Source of the DNA: Lonicera japonica
Taxonomy: Eukaryota > Streptophyta > Magnoliopsida > Dipsacales > Caprifoliaceae
Direction of reading: 5' to 3'
Assembly: GCA_021464415.1 (NCBI GenBank)
Contig: CM038471.1
Span: 73,324,851 to 73,388,850 of the forward strand
Length of the DNA: 64,000 bases
A program made the translations under genes and the position numbers. Of the stretch, positions 1 to 11,705 are shown piece after piece (the stretch's first letter is position 1; every line of letters begins with the position of its first letter). The notes beneath the pieces were generated by a model. It ran no database searches, was not told the origin of the DNA, and saw only the letters and a program-made list of their open reading frames with translations.

Positions 1-826
1 TTTTCGTTGACTTGCATTTTTATCGATATGTTTTAAATGTAATCATAAAATTTTAATTTTTATGTTTTATTTTTGTCCGAAATTACATATGTTGCAACAA
101 ATTCTAACAAAAATGTCATACGAGAGGCATAACAAAAAAAATATATGTACCGATAAAAAATTTAATAGAGATAGCTTAATCAAGTCAAATCACTCTCATT
201 AAAGCCCCTGAAATAGCATTACAACTAAACGCGCATCTATTATCCATTTATCTGTTTTTCACACGATGGAACAAATGCATAGCCCATTGAATATGTCCTT
301 GATCACAATATAATCTGCAAATCCGTTTCAAGATTGAAGCAAATGGAAGGCATGATTATGGATGTTTTAGGGGAGGGGGGAGGCGGAATTGGGTGAGAGG
401 GGAAAGGTATGAATTTCATTTTGGCGGTTTAAGGTTTAAAGCAGTGATGTTATGGATTTTAGGATCGGTTGAATTTATGAGCCAGTAAAACCAAAACTTG
501 CTCCAAATCCAAACTGTTGCTATTCTTAAATTTGAGCTATATTAAAATTTTTTTATTTTACTCATATTATTTTTATTTTAAATAAAATATTTAATTAACT
601 AGGTTGGGCTTCACTACTTAAAAGTTGGAAATAAAATTTCATGAAAATATACCGAAACAATATTAATTATATATTAAATAATGTACGTATATGACATACA
701 GACGCATTAATCTTGTCTTGTCTTGTATATAATAACTGACCATTCGCGAAGGCATTTGCCGTGTTGGACCGCAACGTAGACGTTTGATCCTAATTTCTTT
801 ATCCACGCGTAGAACAAAATAGAACA
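1..826. other. AT-rich intergenic sequence upstream of the choline transporter-like gene
   Basis: No coding exon, RNA gene or complete transposon is recognisable here. The sequence is AT-rich, with a short G-rich patch near 370-410. It probably contains the distal promoter of the + strand gene that starts at 1330. Confidence 0.5.
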
Positions 827-920
827 CCGCCCCTACTATATAAATGCTACACCAAATTAAAATATATGCGCATCCGCCCCTACTATATAAATGCTACACC
901 AAATTAAAATATATGCGCAT
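827..920 (+). promoter_or_regulatory. 47-bp tandem duplication carrying two TATA boxes
   Basis: A 47-bp unit beginning CCGCCCCTACTATATAAATG occurs twice head to tail (827-873 and 874-920) with no visible difference. Each unit holds a good plant TATA box (TATATAAAT near 837 and 884). The pair lies about 0.4-0.5 kb before the start codon of the choline transporter-like gene in the right orientation. That it acts as the core promoter is inferred. If it does, the 5' leader would be unusually long, or a weaker promoter lies closer to the gene. Confidence 0.55.
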
Positions 921-1005
921 CCCAAAAACTGCCGTTAGCGGATAGGCCGCCACTCAAAACCGACGCTTAAAAAGTAAAAGTAAAAACACGTTCCAGTCCA
1001 ACTAG

Positions 1006-1011
1006 CACGTG
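1006..1011. promoter_or_regulatory. G-box CACGTG
   Basis: A palindromic CACGTG sits in a GC-richer patch (about 1000-1075) that also contains CCACGCG-type motifs. G-boxes bind bZIP and bHLH transcription factors in plants. It lies about 320 bp before the start codon and may be promoter or 5' leader. Assigned on motif and position only. Confidence 0.35.
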
Positions 1012-1329
1012 TCTCTCCACGCGCCACGCGAGGAGCGTGGAAAAAGTACCAACCCAGTGGCCGTACGTATGTCTGACATAGACTCAGACAAGAACCTCTG
1101 ATGGTGAGGTAAAAGGTGTAAAAATGCTATGGCCTAAATGCAAAATTCATCATAATCAAATTTAGTGTATGAGGCCAATCAGGCCATGACTCAACCTTAG
1201 CATCATCACACCACACCTCACCTCAGGAGATTTAAGTTATTATACCTTCGTTTTGCACTTAGCACTCCTTCGGTCAGCAAGACTGCTGTCATTTATTTCG
1301 TTCTCTGCGGCCGGCCACCATAACCACCC

Positions 1330-4300
1330 ATGGGTGCCCCAGAACCTGTAAGAATTTTTGATTTTGTTGAACGTGATTTCCTTTATTGTTCTTTTTAATT
1401 TATATCTTAAGTTTTTTGGAAAAGTTTTAAGTCTTACGCCTCCATTCTGTATATTAATCCTAAATCTGTCTACTGTAACTACAAGTATGAGATCGCACGT
1501 GAGAGTATTATACAAGATTTTCATTCTTCTAATAATAGCTTTAACTTTTTGAGAGTGATGATTCCTAGTGGATTCATCCTATGTTTTCCTGAAACTTTCT
1601 GAAGTTTATGTGTGTGATTTTGGTTTGTTTTTCAATTATTCGTGTTAATAATGTGTGTAGGTGGTAGGGAGAGAAGATGAGGATGTAGAGAGAGAAAATT
1701 TAGAGAAAGAAGAAGAAGAAAGGAGAATGAAGGATTTGGAAAAAGGGGAGGAGGGTTTTGTAGAAGGAGGACAAGAAAGGTTAAATAATGTGCAAATGAA
1801 TCCACCCCATGGTGGAAGGGGAATTCAAATGTCAAGAATGCAAAGATTGAGTGCTACAAATCCATTGAGGTTAGTGATTAACAGTGGGACCAGAGTTGCA
1901 TCTCCTTCCCCAGCTCGCCCCCCAGCTCACCCCCCTCGCCCTTCTCCTTCCCCTGCGCAGTCTCAGCCTCGTTCTACACCAACCACACAAGTAAGTCTCT
2001 CTCTCCCACAGAAAAACTATATATATATGTATTATATATAGTCTGCCTTTGGTACGGACCGTTAATATAGTACCAGACTTTTAGTGACAGTTTTTTGTTG
2101 CAGCGTTTAAGATGGAAAATCATCACTAAAAGTCTGGTCTGCGTGCATATTGTCCTCATTGGAGATTGGTGTTCTCTGTGCGTCCGAGTTTTGTTTTATT
2201 TTTTGAAATTAACATGTATGTAAGTTTTGCTTGTTTCTTAAAAGTGTATTTTTGATTCTACCTTGCAATCACTGATAACAGTATGTGCGTGTAATTTTAA
2301 CTTATAGTTTAAAGTTGATTTTTTTTGGGGGTGTTTTTGTGTCTAATCCACAACAAAACCATATATGTGTGAATATATATTTATAGTAATTATGTTAGTT
2401 TGTAGAAATTGATCTGATTTTCTGCTTGTGGTTGTTTTTGTTGAAACCGGGAATCATTGATAACACTAAATTCAAGAACACACAAGCATAATACCTCTTT
2501 CCTTTTTTGTTGATTTTTCAAAATTGACATTTATGCATGAAATTTTTTCTTGATTTTCAAGGTTCATCTTCATTTTTTTTAATTATAATTCTGTGTCTAA
2601 CCAGTACCCATCAATCATTAAGAACCATACATGCTTGTTTAAAGTATATATCTATACACATGTAGTTTTTGTTAATCTTTGGAGTTTGATCTGATTTTTT
2701 TTTTCCTCTGGGTATGTTCTTTTCTTGTACAAACAGCAATCACTAATAACCCTAAATTCAAGAAGATACACAAACAGAATCTCTCTGTTTCTGTTCCTCT
2801 TCCACATAGTTGCTGTAATTGGACTGGTCTGTTTTCTAATATACAAAGGAGTTGAAGGCCTAATACAAGAAGGTAACTCAAGAAGAAAAGAGAAGAGAGT
2901 CTTGCAGTACTTTCTACCCCAAGTTGAAGCTGCCTCTCTCCTAAGCATAACACTCGCATTCTCATGGCAAAAGGCGGTCCGAGTATGGCCTAATTTCATG
3001 GTATACTTCATACTTTGGAGCTCATTTTTAATGTCTTTATCGGCTGGAATTCTCCTTATTTGCTTCCAAAGACCCGCCACTGACGGTGTAGGAGTTGTGT
3101 TCATCGCTTTCTCTATTGGTAACGGTTTATATTCTTGTTGGGTCACTCCAAGAATTCGATTCTGCTGCAAAATCTTGATAAAATCTCTTGAACCTGTCTC
3201 AAAATTCCCTGATTTGAACCAACCAACTTACTGGATGCTTGGGATCGGGTTTATTTGGATGTCGATATGGATTTTGGCCGTCATTGGGGCCTTGAATTTC
3301 TATTTTCCGCCATTGACAATTATTGGACTGGTATTGAGCTTGGCTTGGACCACCGAGGTTATGAGGAATGTCGCTAATCAAACAGTTAGTAGAGTGATTG
3401 CGCTTTATTATCTTAGGGGAATGCAATCTAATACGCAGTTTTGCTTTCAAAGGGCGCTTTCAAAGAATTTGGGAAGCGCTTGTCTTGGTTCACTTTTTGT
3501 GCCTGCAATTGAAGCTTTGAGGATTGTCGCTCGTGGGTTAAATTTGCTTGAAGGAGAAGATGAGTTCATGTTTTCTTGTGCTCATTGCTGTCTTCATGTT
3601 ATGCAGTCCGTTTTTAGGTATGGAAATGGATGGGCATATGTGCAGGTATAACTCTATAAAGACTGTTTCTATTTGCGGTTAATTGTGGATGCATTTTAAT
3701 GAGTTATTTTAAAAAACATCTTTTGATAATTTTGGAATCACCAATGACATTCTTTAATGCTTGTACAATTAATAATTTAACTTGTTGGTAGTCTGTTTTT
3801 AATTAATTTTTTTTTTCAAATTCCATTTTTATTCATCATATTGCCCTTTTTATTTTTCCTACGATTGACTTGGCAACTCTTTGTTTTAATTTCAAGGAAT
3901 AATCACTTTGGTCAATCCTGCATTAAGTCATAATTATGATACGCAAAGTTGTGATTATATTACTTTTAGAGATGGGATTGAATTAATTAATTAAATTCTT
4001 CTTGAAATGATTTGTTAATTAATCCACCAAATGTTTGTTACAGATAGCTGCATATGGAAAAGGTTTTGTGAAGGCGTCACAAGACACATGGGAGCTCTTT
4101 GAGAAGCAAGAGATGGTGGCCATTGTCGACTCCGACATGACCAGCGCCATTTGCTTCCTCACAGGAGTCTGTAGCGGTTCCATCTGTGTGATTGTTGTAG
4201 CCGCTTGGACCGCTACGGTGCACCCCGGCTTCATCGCCACCATCTCCCTCCTTTCCTTCTTCGTTGGTTATCTCATGGTTGGTGGCCTTAACACCCTTCT

Positions 4301-5106
4301 ATTATATATACGGAAAAGTTTGACCTCGTCTCAAGTGCATTGTAGTAACGTACCTTGGCTCAAAGTACAACCTCACGACGCACAACATTGCAATGCACTT
4401 GGACTTTGACCTTGGATTCATTACCTTATATATAAATTTGCAAAGCACAACTTTGCAATGTGCATGGGGCTCGCTTTGCATATTCTCTGGGTGAAATTAA
4501 GTACAACCTTGCAATGCACGTGGGGGGGCTCAAAGTCATTGCATTATTATTCTGTTGATATATGCAAGTTGTTTTTGAACATTTAGGCCATGTGATCGAT
4601 CAACTTGGAAAATAAATTAATTATTCAACTATCAATCAACCAACAAATTCAATATGGCTGTGGGGGCCGGGAACCATTATTGAATGGTGGCAGGTCCCAA
4701 CAAGCACTAGGGCTTACAGTCACCATGTGTTTATGTGTTATCATATCGTGATAAGACACAGATTAACAACGTGTTGAAGTTACAACAAATATCTTTTATC
4801 GACTTATGAGCCCACTTGTTTTTTTTTTGGGACGCAGAGCCAATGAACGTTGTGATCTCTTGTTTATTTATTTATTCCATTCCGAGGACGCAGTTTATTA
4901 ATGATTTCATTATTGTTTACATACAACAGACTAGGATCGCCATGGCATTACCTCACGCCTGTGTGAGCTGTTACTACGTCTGTTATGCTGACAACCCGGA
5001 GAATCGGTTATTTGACAAAACCATACCGGACCGTCTCAATTTGCTAAAAGAGGGCCGCGATGTGGTTGTACCCACACCCCGTTTCTCCGGCCGGTTTAGG
5101 AAATAG
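1330..5106 (+). CDS. Choline transporter-like protein (CTL/PNS1 family), five coding exons
   Basis: Exons: 1330-1347, 1661-1990, 2737-3645, 4044-4277, 4930-5106. All introns are GT-AG and phase 0, giving 555 aa. The family (Pfam Choline_transpo) comprises multi-pass membrane proteins linked to choline transport; the closest Arabidopsis type I recall is At1g25500. The N-terminal ~115 residues are a charged Glu/Arg stretch followed by a Pro/Ser-rich stretch, probably cytosolic and disordered. Hydrophobic segments begin near residue 130 (ISLFLFLFHIVAVIG) and continue through exons 3 and 4. Family hallmarks include RVIALYYLRGMQSNTQ, the AYGKGF segment at the start of exon 4, and the C-terminal MALPHACVSCYYVCYADNPE with LFDKTIPDRLNLLKEGRD. 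The start was chosen because ATG GGT GCC CCA GAA CCT joins in frame to exon 2 through a strong donor (CCT|GTAAGA) and an acceptor at 1660; the frame of exon 2 is closed just upstream by a stop. The alternative is initiation at a Met inside exon 2. The gene looks intact; the precise substrate is inferred from the family. Confidence 0.9.
1348..1660 (+). other. Intron 1 of the choline transporter-like gene
   Basis: 313 bp, T-rich, bounded by GTAAGA and a TGTGTGTAG acceptor. It separates an 18-nt coding exon from exon 2. No inserted element is visible. Confidence 0.7.
1991..2736 (+). other. Intron 2 of the choline transporter-like gene, with hairpin and repeated sequence
   Basis: 746 bp. It contains a 16-bp perfect inverted repeat (2072-2087 and 2123-2138). 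It also contains a diverged copy, at about 2451-2500, of the sequence that begins exon 3 at 2737. A shorter similar piece lies at 2266-2280. Confidence 0.7.
2072..2138. repeat. Short hairpin (16-bp perfect arms) in intron 2
   Basis: ACCAGACTTTTAGTGA at 2072-2087 is the exact reverse complement of 2123-2138, with a 35-nt spacer. It may be a small fold-back element remnant. The arms are shorter than usual for a microRNA precursor. Confidence 0.6.
4278..4929 (+). other. Intron 4 of the choline transporter-like gene with degenerate short repeats
   Basis: 652 bp between GTTGGT and an AACAG acceptor. At 4320-4540 related short motifs recur three times (GCAATGCACTTGG, GCAATGTGCATGG, GCAATGCACGTGG, each near AAAGTACAACC or AAGCACAACT). 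No protein-coding content. Confidence 0.5.
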
Positions 5107-5971
5107 GGCAATGTACGTACGTTCATCAGAAATGTACAAATGCTATTTATTTATTTATTTGTAGTGGTGGTCCTAGACCTGGACGAGAGCACATTTGATG
5201 GGGACCAAGGATTCAACCCTTGGCAATGAAGGCTCCTGCCACGTGGTAACGAACACAACCATTGTTAAATGGCTTCTGTTATTATGCTGTAACTAATTGT
5301 ACTAGGTGCTTCAATTATTGTACATTTAGCTTTAGGATATGGTAATTCATTGTTTTGGATGCTTTTGGGATTGGTATGGGGGATGATTATGGAGTTCGCC
5401 CACTTGAGATTCCTATCAACAAGGCTACAAAACAAAGCTACTTTTAGTGCTGTCCTTTTGCATTATATACATTTTGATATAGACTACTTTTTTAGGGTAT
5501 TGGATTTTAGTTAGACCCGCCACTATCTTAATGTGACTTTAGTTTGGTAGGCCCATTAATTACTTTTAAAATAAGATTGCCTTTTGATTTTATTATTATC
5601 TTAGTACGAATCTCCAAGAGGATTTTTGATTGAATATTTTTTACTTTATGCATCTTTTGAATATGTTGGGAGGTGTAACAGTTTGTCTTGGACTTCGATC
5701 TCACAATATCATGCGGTCAAAAACTGACTTCTTTTTGCGGACACGTTGGGGATACTGTCGAGCAATATGATGATGTGTTAATTAATAAATATAGTGATCA
5801 ATTAATTGGGTCACTTATAAATTATTTAGTTATGCACAAAATTTACTATTAATTAATTAATGTACATGTAATAATATACCACAGTATTTCTTGAATGTGT
5901 TCCCTGATTAATTTCTCCCTGTTATTGAGACAACATTAAGCAAAAAGAATGGAATCCGAGGGCAAGGGCAA
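5107..5971. other. 3' flank of the choline transporter-like gene
   Basis: This should hold the 3' UTR; a TTTATTTATTTATTTG run follows the stop by about 40 bp. At about 5200-5235 there is GGACCAAGGATTCAACCCTTGG, which resembles a tRNA B box and could be a SINE scrap. Nothing else is recognised. Confidence 0.4.
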
Positions 5972-6280
5972 GGGCTTGTTTGGTTGAGTTTTTTAATTGA
6001 GTTTTTGTGAAGTATGAAAGTATATTGAAAAGTAAATTTGGTTTTTATTGGAGTCTTTTTTAACCAATTCAAAAAGAATTTATGAAAAAAATTCAAAAAA
6101 TAATTATAATAAATCTTATTTTATATAGATTTCGATGAGTAAGTTTTAAATGTGTGTATATATATATATTTATCTAATTCTGATTTTTGAATTTAAAGTT
6201 ATGGTATTTTAAAAATTTTGTGACATTTTTGGAAGTGTGAGGTAAAGTTGACATTTTTAGTTTTGAACCAAACAAAGGCT
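5972..6280. mobile_element. Fold-back MITE-like element, hAT-type ends
   Basis: The left end GGGCTTGTTTGGTTGAG and the right end GAACCAAACAAAGGCT are imperfect inverted repeats enclosing about 310 bp of AT-rich, non-coding DNA. No clear target duplication was found, so the superfamily is uncertain. Confidence 0.4.
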
Positions 6281-8839
6281 AAATATTTCTTTGGGACAAA
6301 TACTGTTTAATCTTTGTATTGCCGTGTTGCGGCCATTTCCTCTCGTGTTTTGGATGAAAGTTAAAAAGGGATAAAACTTGTTTACCCTCTGACAAAAATA
6401 AATCATAATTAATTTTGTAGAATGAATGATTTGATAAAAATATATTGATTGTAAAGTGAGATGTTTTTAATATATGATATGCAAGTGGTGGGTGGTTGTT
6501 ATTTCATTTAATTAGCAAAGTTGATTAAATATATGATTATTTATACTTGATTGTGTCAATGTATGCAAAGTTTCTTGAAACTCTAGTTATACGATAGAGG
6601 ACAATAGCAAGTCATCTAATAATCATTGAGTTTAATTTGATTAAATAAATGGGTTAAATTAGTTTCTTTGCCTTGAAATTGCTCGTAAATAGAATGCGTT
6701 TGTTTTGGGAGTAGTGAGTTATTTTTTTATTTTTTTCTTTGCCTTGAAATTGCTCGTAAATAAATGTTCTACATACATGATTCAGAAGCATCATGAGCTC
6801 AATTTGTGTTGTCAATGGACCAATGGATTTTTTTATTTTTTTTTACATGGATCGGTGATCTTTGTTAGATATTGATAAAGTTAGTATCAAGATATATATT
6901 TTTACTGATAATTTACAATGAGTGTGTTGATTGACAGTTCAAAAATACAATAAATAAAACTAAATAATATCCCAATAATACGATTAACTGATTTTATGAA
7001 AAAGATATTGAGAAAAGTTGACCAAGAGCAAATGCAAATAGCTAGGAGGGAACTCCCCGCTTGCTTAAAAGCAAATACCAAAAAGAGTTGAAAGAAAATG
7101 ACAATTCATAAAAGGTTGCTAGTGATTGGCACACCCCCCCCCCCCCCCCCCCCCTCTCCTCCCCTCCTCCTCCTCCTCCTCCTCTTTCTCTCTCTCTAGT
7201 TTGATTACAACTTAACCTTTATTTATTATTATTAACATCTGGAGATTCATTAATTTAATTTACAACCTTTTCAATGTCAATAATAATTCTCATGCATGTT
7301 ACATCCAAATACATTCTCCTATCTATTTACGTATCTACCTATAAATCCAACTTCCTTACGCACATCTATATACACGTATCTTCTATACTCTAGAATGCGC
7401 CCATACACTTTTTCAAGTTATTGTTATAATCTTAATTTCTCTCTCTCTTCTTTTGATAAGGATAATTATTTAATAAAGAAGTTTTTTATATAAAATTTGA
7501 CTGAGACCATGTTTTTAGATTATCTCTACCGATTTAATTTCTCAACAAATTTAATTAAGAAATAACTGTAGTTATCTTCCTCAGTTATTTAAACTTTTTG
7601 ACAAAGTACAAAAATTATTAAACTTGTAAATAGCGAGACTAGGCTTTCAAATTTGCACGAAATCTTTTATTATTGGCACTCAAGATGCACATCAAAAATA
7701 AGATTAAGATGATCCGACATGACTTTATGTCTTTATTAATAAAAATCATATGTATTATAATAATAATAATAATAATCAATGCAATGTGCAACAGCCACGT
7801 GATTTTAAGTTATATTTTTCAATGTTGGTTTGAATTCCTTATAGAATAGCACATATGATTAGTAGAAGAGAGGAATTATATTTTGAGGTGGGATTATTCT
7901 TAATTGGTCCTAAACAAATGTCAAAGTAGAATTATTGTGATTAAGGTCAATTTTTGTGGATGGATTTAACAGAGTGGGCAACCACTTCTCTAGATATTGG
8001 TGAGGTCTATCATCACATGATTGTCCTTGTGAGGGTCCCCCCCCCCCCCTTTGCTCATATGGCTCCTTTCTCCCATCTTGTATTGTATCCCAAAAAACTA
8101 CCATGACCTTTACATTTCACAATCAGCTCACGCCTCAAAAATGAAAACCAAGGCAATGATCTCAAACACCAATCTATCCTTAAGGCAATGATGTCAAAAA
8201 TTAACTTTCTACCATTTTAAAAACCCAGTAAAAATGTAATACACTCTTATATTTTTGATCAAGAGTCAATTTTTTTTTATTATAGTAAATTGATTGTATA
8301 ATTTTCTTATAATTATTAATTGAATTTTATACTTGATATTATGTTTTGGTCTATTTATTATTATTATTTTTATTTCACACTTCATATTAATTGTTTTATT
8401 AATATATCTAATGACATTTTTCAATACTAAAATCACATGCAACGCATAGTATGTATCACTAATTTTTTTAAATGGTTTTTTGGGGTTGTATTAATTATAT
8501 TTAGTTTTTTTATCCTTCTATTATTTAGAATTTGTTTGTATGTTATATTATCATCGACATCTATGTATGTGTTATATATTATTCATATTTAATAAATAAG
8601 CTTAGTCTGTAAATATTTTTCGTTTCAATACTTCATGCTATGATGTTATTATAAAAATAATATTTTAGTACTAAAGTCTTATAATATAGCAGATTAATAC
8701 AGTACATGCTATATATATGCCTCTATTATATTATCATATATTAACCTATAGAAGAATTAACACGTCCTTAATAATCACGTGCACATAGACTAATTATATA
8801 AGTGCGCGCACAAAATGATTCAAAAAATAATTTTGTTAA
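6281..8839. other. AT-rich intergenic DNA without recognised genes
   Basis: No coding or RNA gene recognised. Notable only for low-complexity tracts: a 21-base C run with CCT repeats at 7134-7184, and a second C run near 8038-8048. Confidence 0.5.
7134..7198. repeat. Poly-C tract followed by CCT and CT repeats
   Basis: About 21 consecutive C (7134-7154), then TCTCCTCCCCTCC, six CCT-like units and CT repeats. The - strand is correspondingly G-rich and could form quadruplexes. Such tracts are also error-prone in sequencing. Confidence 0.8.
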
Positions 8840-9279
8840 GAGCATCTCCAATAGTAGCAGTCTTTTAAATTTAGTTTTTATGCAAAACGAATGTGTAAAA
8901 TATACTTCCAAGTTTAGACTGCCAAATCAGCCTTTTCTTTTCTCAATTATTTTACAATACTTTAAAATGTAATAATTTTTAATAGAAATTATATAATTTA
9001 ATAAAAAATATATATCTAAAATCTACTCATTAAGACCAACAAATCAAGATCCATTGTTGTTATAATATTATGTATACCAAAATTCAAGAAAAAATAATAA
9101 AAAATTGCATAAAATAATATCTAATATGCATAATTATCTTATTGGTTCATTCAAAATTTACACAAAAGTTTAAAAATGTACCATTGGAGCATATTTTTTT
9201 TACACTTCAAGTTTTGTGTAAAAGTGCCTTGACACATAGGATTTACACAAAAATATTTATACAACGGTTGGAGATGTTC
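8840..9279. mobile_element. PIF/Harbinger-type MITE
   Basis: The ends GAGCATCTCCAATAG (8840) and GTTGGAGATGTTC (to 9279) are imperfect terminal inverted repeats. They are flanked on both sides by TAA, the 3-bp target duplication typical of PIF/Harbinger. The 440-bp interior is AT-rich and non-coding. Confidence 0.65.
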
Positions 9280-9779
9280 TAATGATAAAAATTCTAATAT
9301 GATTAAACAAATAATTACATGGATCGCGCGTGCTCAAAAGCTAATAATAAAACAAATAGTGAAAAATTAAAGTAACTTAAAAGATGAAATAGTCAAAACT
9401 ATTAAAGGAATCCATATACAACAGTGGATTAATCAATAACGATGTCTTGTATATGAAAGAAAACCAAGGGGGCCGGGATGGGACGGGACACTTTTGTAGT
9501 TTTGTATATCTTGAGTCTTGACTGACTTCCTTCGCTGCCATTATCCAAGGGATGCGGAAATCATCTTCTAGCTAATTCAACACAAGCGAAATATATTAAA
9601 GGGATAAACGTACAGAAAACATTAAATAACAACAATTATTATATATTAGTACGGTGATATAGGCTATAAAACAAACCCAAAATCAATGTGCATGTTTGGC
9701 ATGATGATATCGTTTAGTTATTGTAATTTTGTAAGCAAATCAAGAACGAAAAATATATAATATTGCTGAACATGCTTGT

Positions 9780-10432
9780 TAAAGATTATTGAGTATTTTT
9801 TGTGCTGTAAAATTTTACACCGGTGTCTATTAGTATTTTTTTTTTAATATAGAAGTGTAAAATACAACTACACCATAAACCTTTCTCTCTTTTCAATTTT
9901 TCTTTGATAAAATTTTTATATTTCCAATCTGCTATTCATCAAGACTTATAAATCAAGATTTATTGTGATTATAAGATTACGCATAACAAAATTGCAGAAA
10001 AAATTATAAAAAAACTGCACTAAATTACATTTAACATGTGGAGCTATCTTACTGGTTCCTCAAAATTTTATACGAAAAGATACGAAAGTAAAATTGGAAC
10101 ATATATTTTTCAAATTTTAAATTATGTGTAACATAAAATTTATAAATTAATTTTTACACAACGCTTTTAAATACTATCTATACACATTTATTTTACACAA
10201 CAAAAAATTGTAGACAAAATTCGTGCGTTGAATATCGTAGGCAAACCATACTTATATATATATATTTTGAACAAACCATACTTATATTTGACGTGTTTGT
10301 GTAAATTGGGTTTGTATTTTACACAAATCCTAAATGTCAAAGTTTCTTAAAAACTGCTAGAGACCTTTTTTTTTTCACAAAATGTGTAAATTTTATACAA
10401 ACTAAAATTATACATTACGGTTGGAGATGCTC
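9780..10432. mobile_element. Second, left-degenerate MITE of the GAGCATCTCC type
   Basis: The right end ACGGTTGGAGATGCTC (to 10432) followed by TTA matches the right end of the 8840-9279 element. Interior phrases such as ATGTGTAAA and TTTTACACAACG resemble that element. No matching left terminus was found, so the left limit is approximate. Confidence 0.4.
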
Positions 10433-10439
10433 TTAGCGG

Positions 10440-11700
10440 TAAATGTTGACTTTGAATTATAACGCGGAAAAACAAATATCAATTTCTTCTATTAATAAAA
10501 ATATTAAGAGGTGAAAACAAAAACTATATTAGTGCTAAATTTACGTCTAGTTCAAATGGCTGCAGTGTTGTAAACCTACGCGTATGACAACATCGCATCC
10601 ATTTAAGTTCCTTAAAAGCCTTAATCCAAACATTTTTTATTTTATTTTTTTCAAAATAAGGCAAATGCTTGGGAATCTACTACACATGAATGCATCATGA
10701 ATGGAAAAGGCAAGAAACTCTCCTAATAATCAAATTCACAATTGTTATTTACCCTCCTCTTTGCCATTAACCAAGCCAAACTCTTGGTGAAATTCCCTCC
10801 TTAGTTCTTCCAAATTATTTCATAAGGTTATAATTATTATATGGAATAAAAGGAGAATCAGTCTTAAAAAGATAAGAAAATCCTTCTTAGCGATGGTGTT
10901 TGAACTGGGACTGCCCATTTGTTTTCTTATACCCCCACGTATTTTTATGTTTGGCATTAAAACCCACAAGTACCAATTCCCATTTTAATAATGATAGAAG
11001 ACTTTCTTCATGTTGTAATGAAAAAGTAGGGTACTCGGCTGAAGCCCTTGTGGAAGGAATTTCCATCTGCAACAAAAGGAGCGCCTTAAAATGCAACTAC
11101 AGAAAATCTTCAGTATTTAAATATGAGAAACCAAAACTGAGTTTTTCAAACTGGATTCAGTTGATTTCAGTTTTACCAGACTGATTCCCACTCCTAAATC
11201 TACCCATTTGCATGGGTGCCAAACTCTTATTGTGGAACACCAAAAAGATACTTGTTCAATAGAGAATCTCCGATGCTATTCCCCAATAAAGCTAGATATT
11301 GATGGATTCATCCCCATTAACCCAAATCCGAAACCCCTTTTTCTCAAAACGTCAATGCTGTTCCAATTAACAAGCTAGATTCTTCCTACCGTCATCGCTC
11401 ACTTCAAACATCTCTTATCACTTTCAAAGAAATCTTAGCAACCACAAAGAAAGCTTGGAGATAGACACAAATATGAGGATGTGTTTGGTTCGTTGAAAAC
11501 TCAATGCGATGGAAAATATTTTCAATGTAATTTTTTTTTTCATGGGAATGAAATGTTTTGTTTGGTTGGGTAAGAGACAAGATGGAAATCAGCAACACTA
11601 CTTTCTGTTTTGTAGTATGTTTGTATCAAAATATGGAAAAAATAAAAAAATAAATGACAGTTTTTCGTTTACAAGGCACATCTAACAAAGTATATTGCAC
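10440..11700. other. Intergenic stretch without recognised genes
   Basis: Open frames up to 94 codons occur around 10890-11180 but match no family I recognise and lack splice or codon support. The sequence is less AT-rich than its surroundings and may be decayed transposon DNA. Confidence 0.35.
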
Positions 11701-11705
11701 TTTTC

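Noticed and set aside
1240..1524. 94-codon open frame on the - strand over the transporter's first exon
   Set aside because: Antisense shadow of the first exon and intron; no family resemblance and low complexity.
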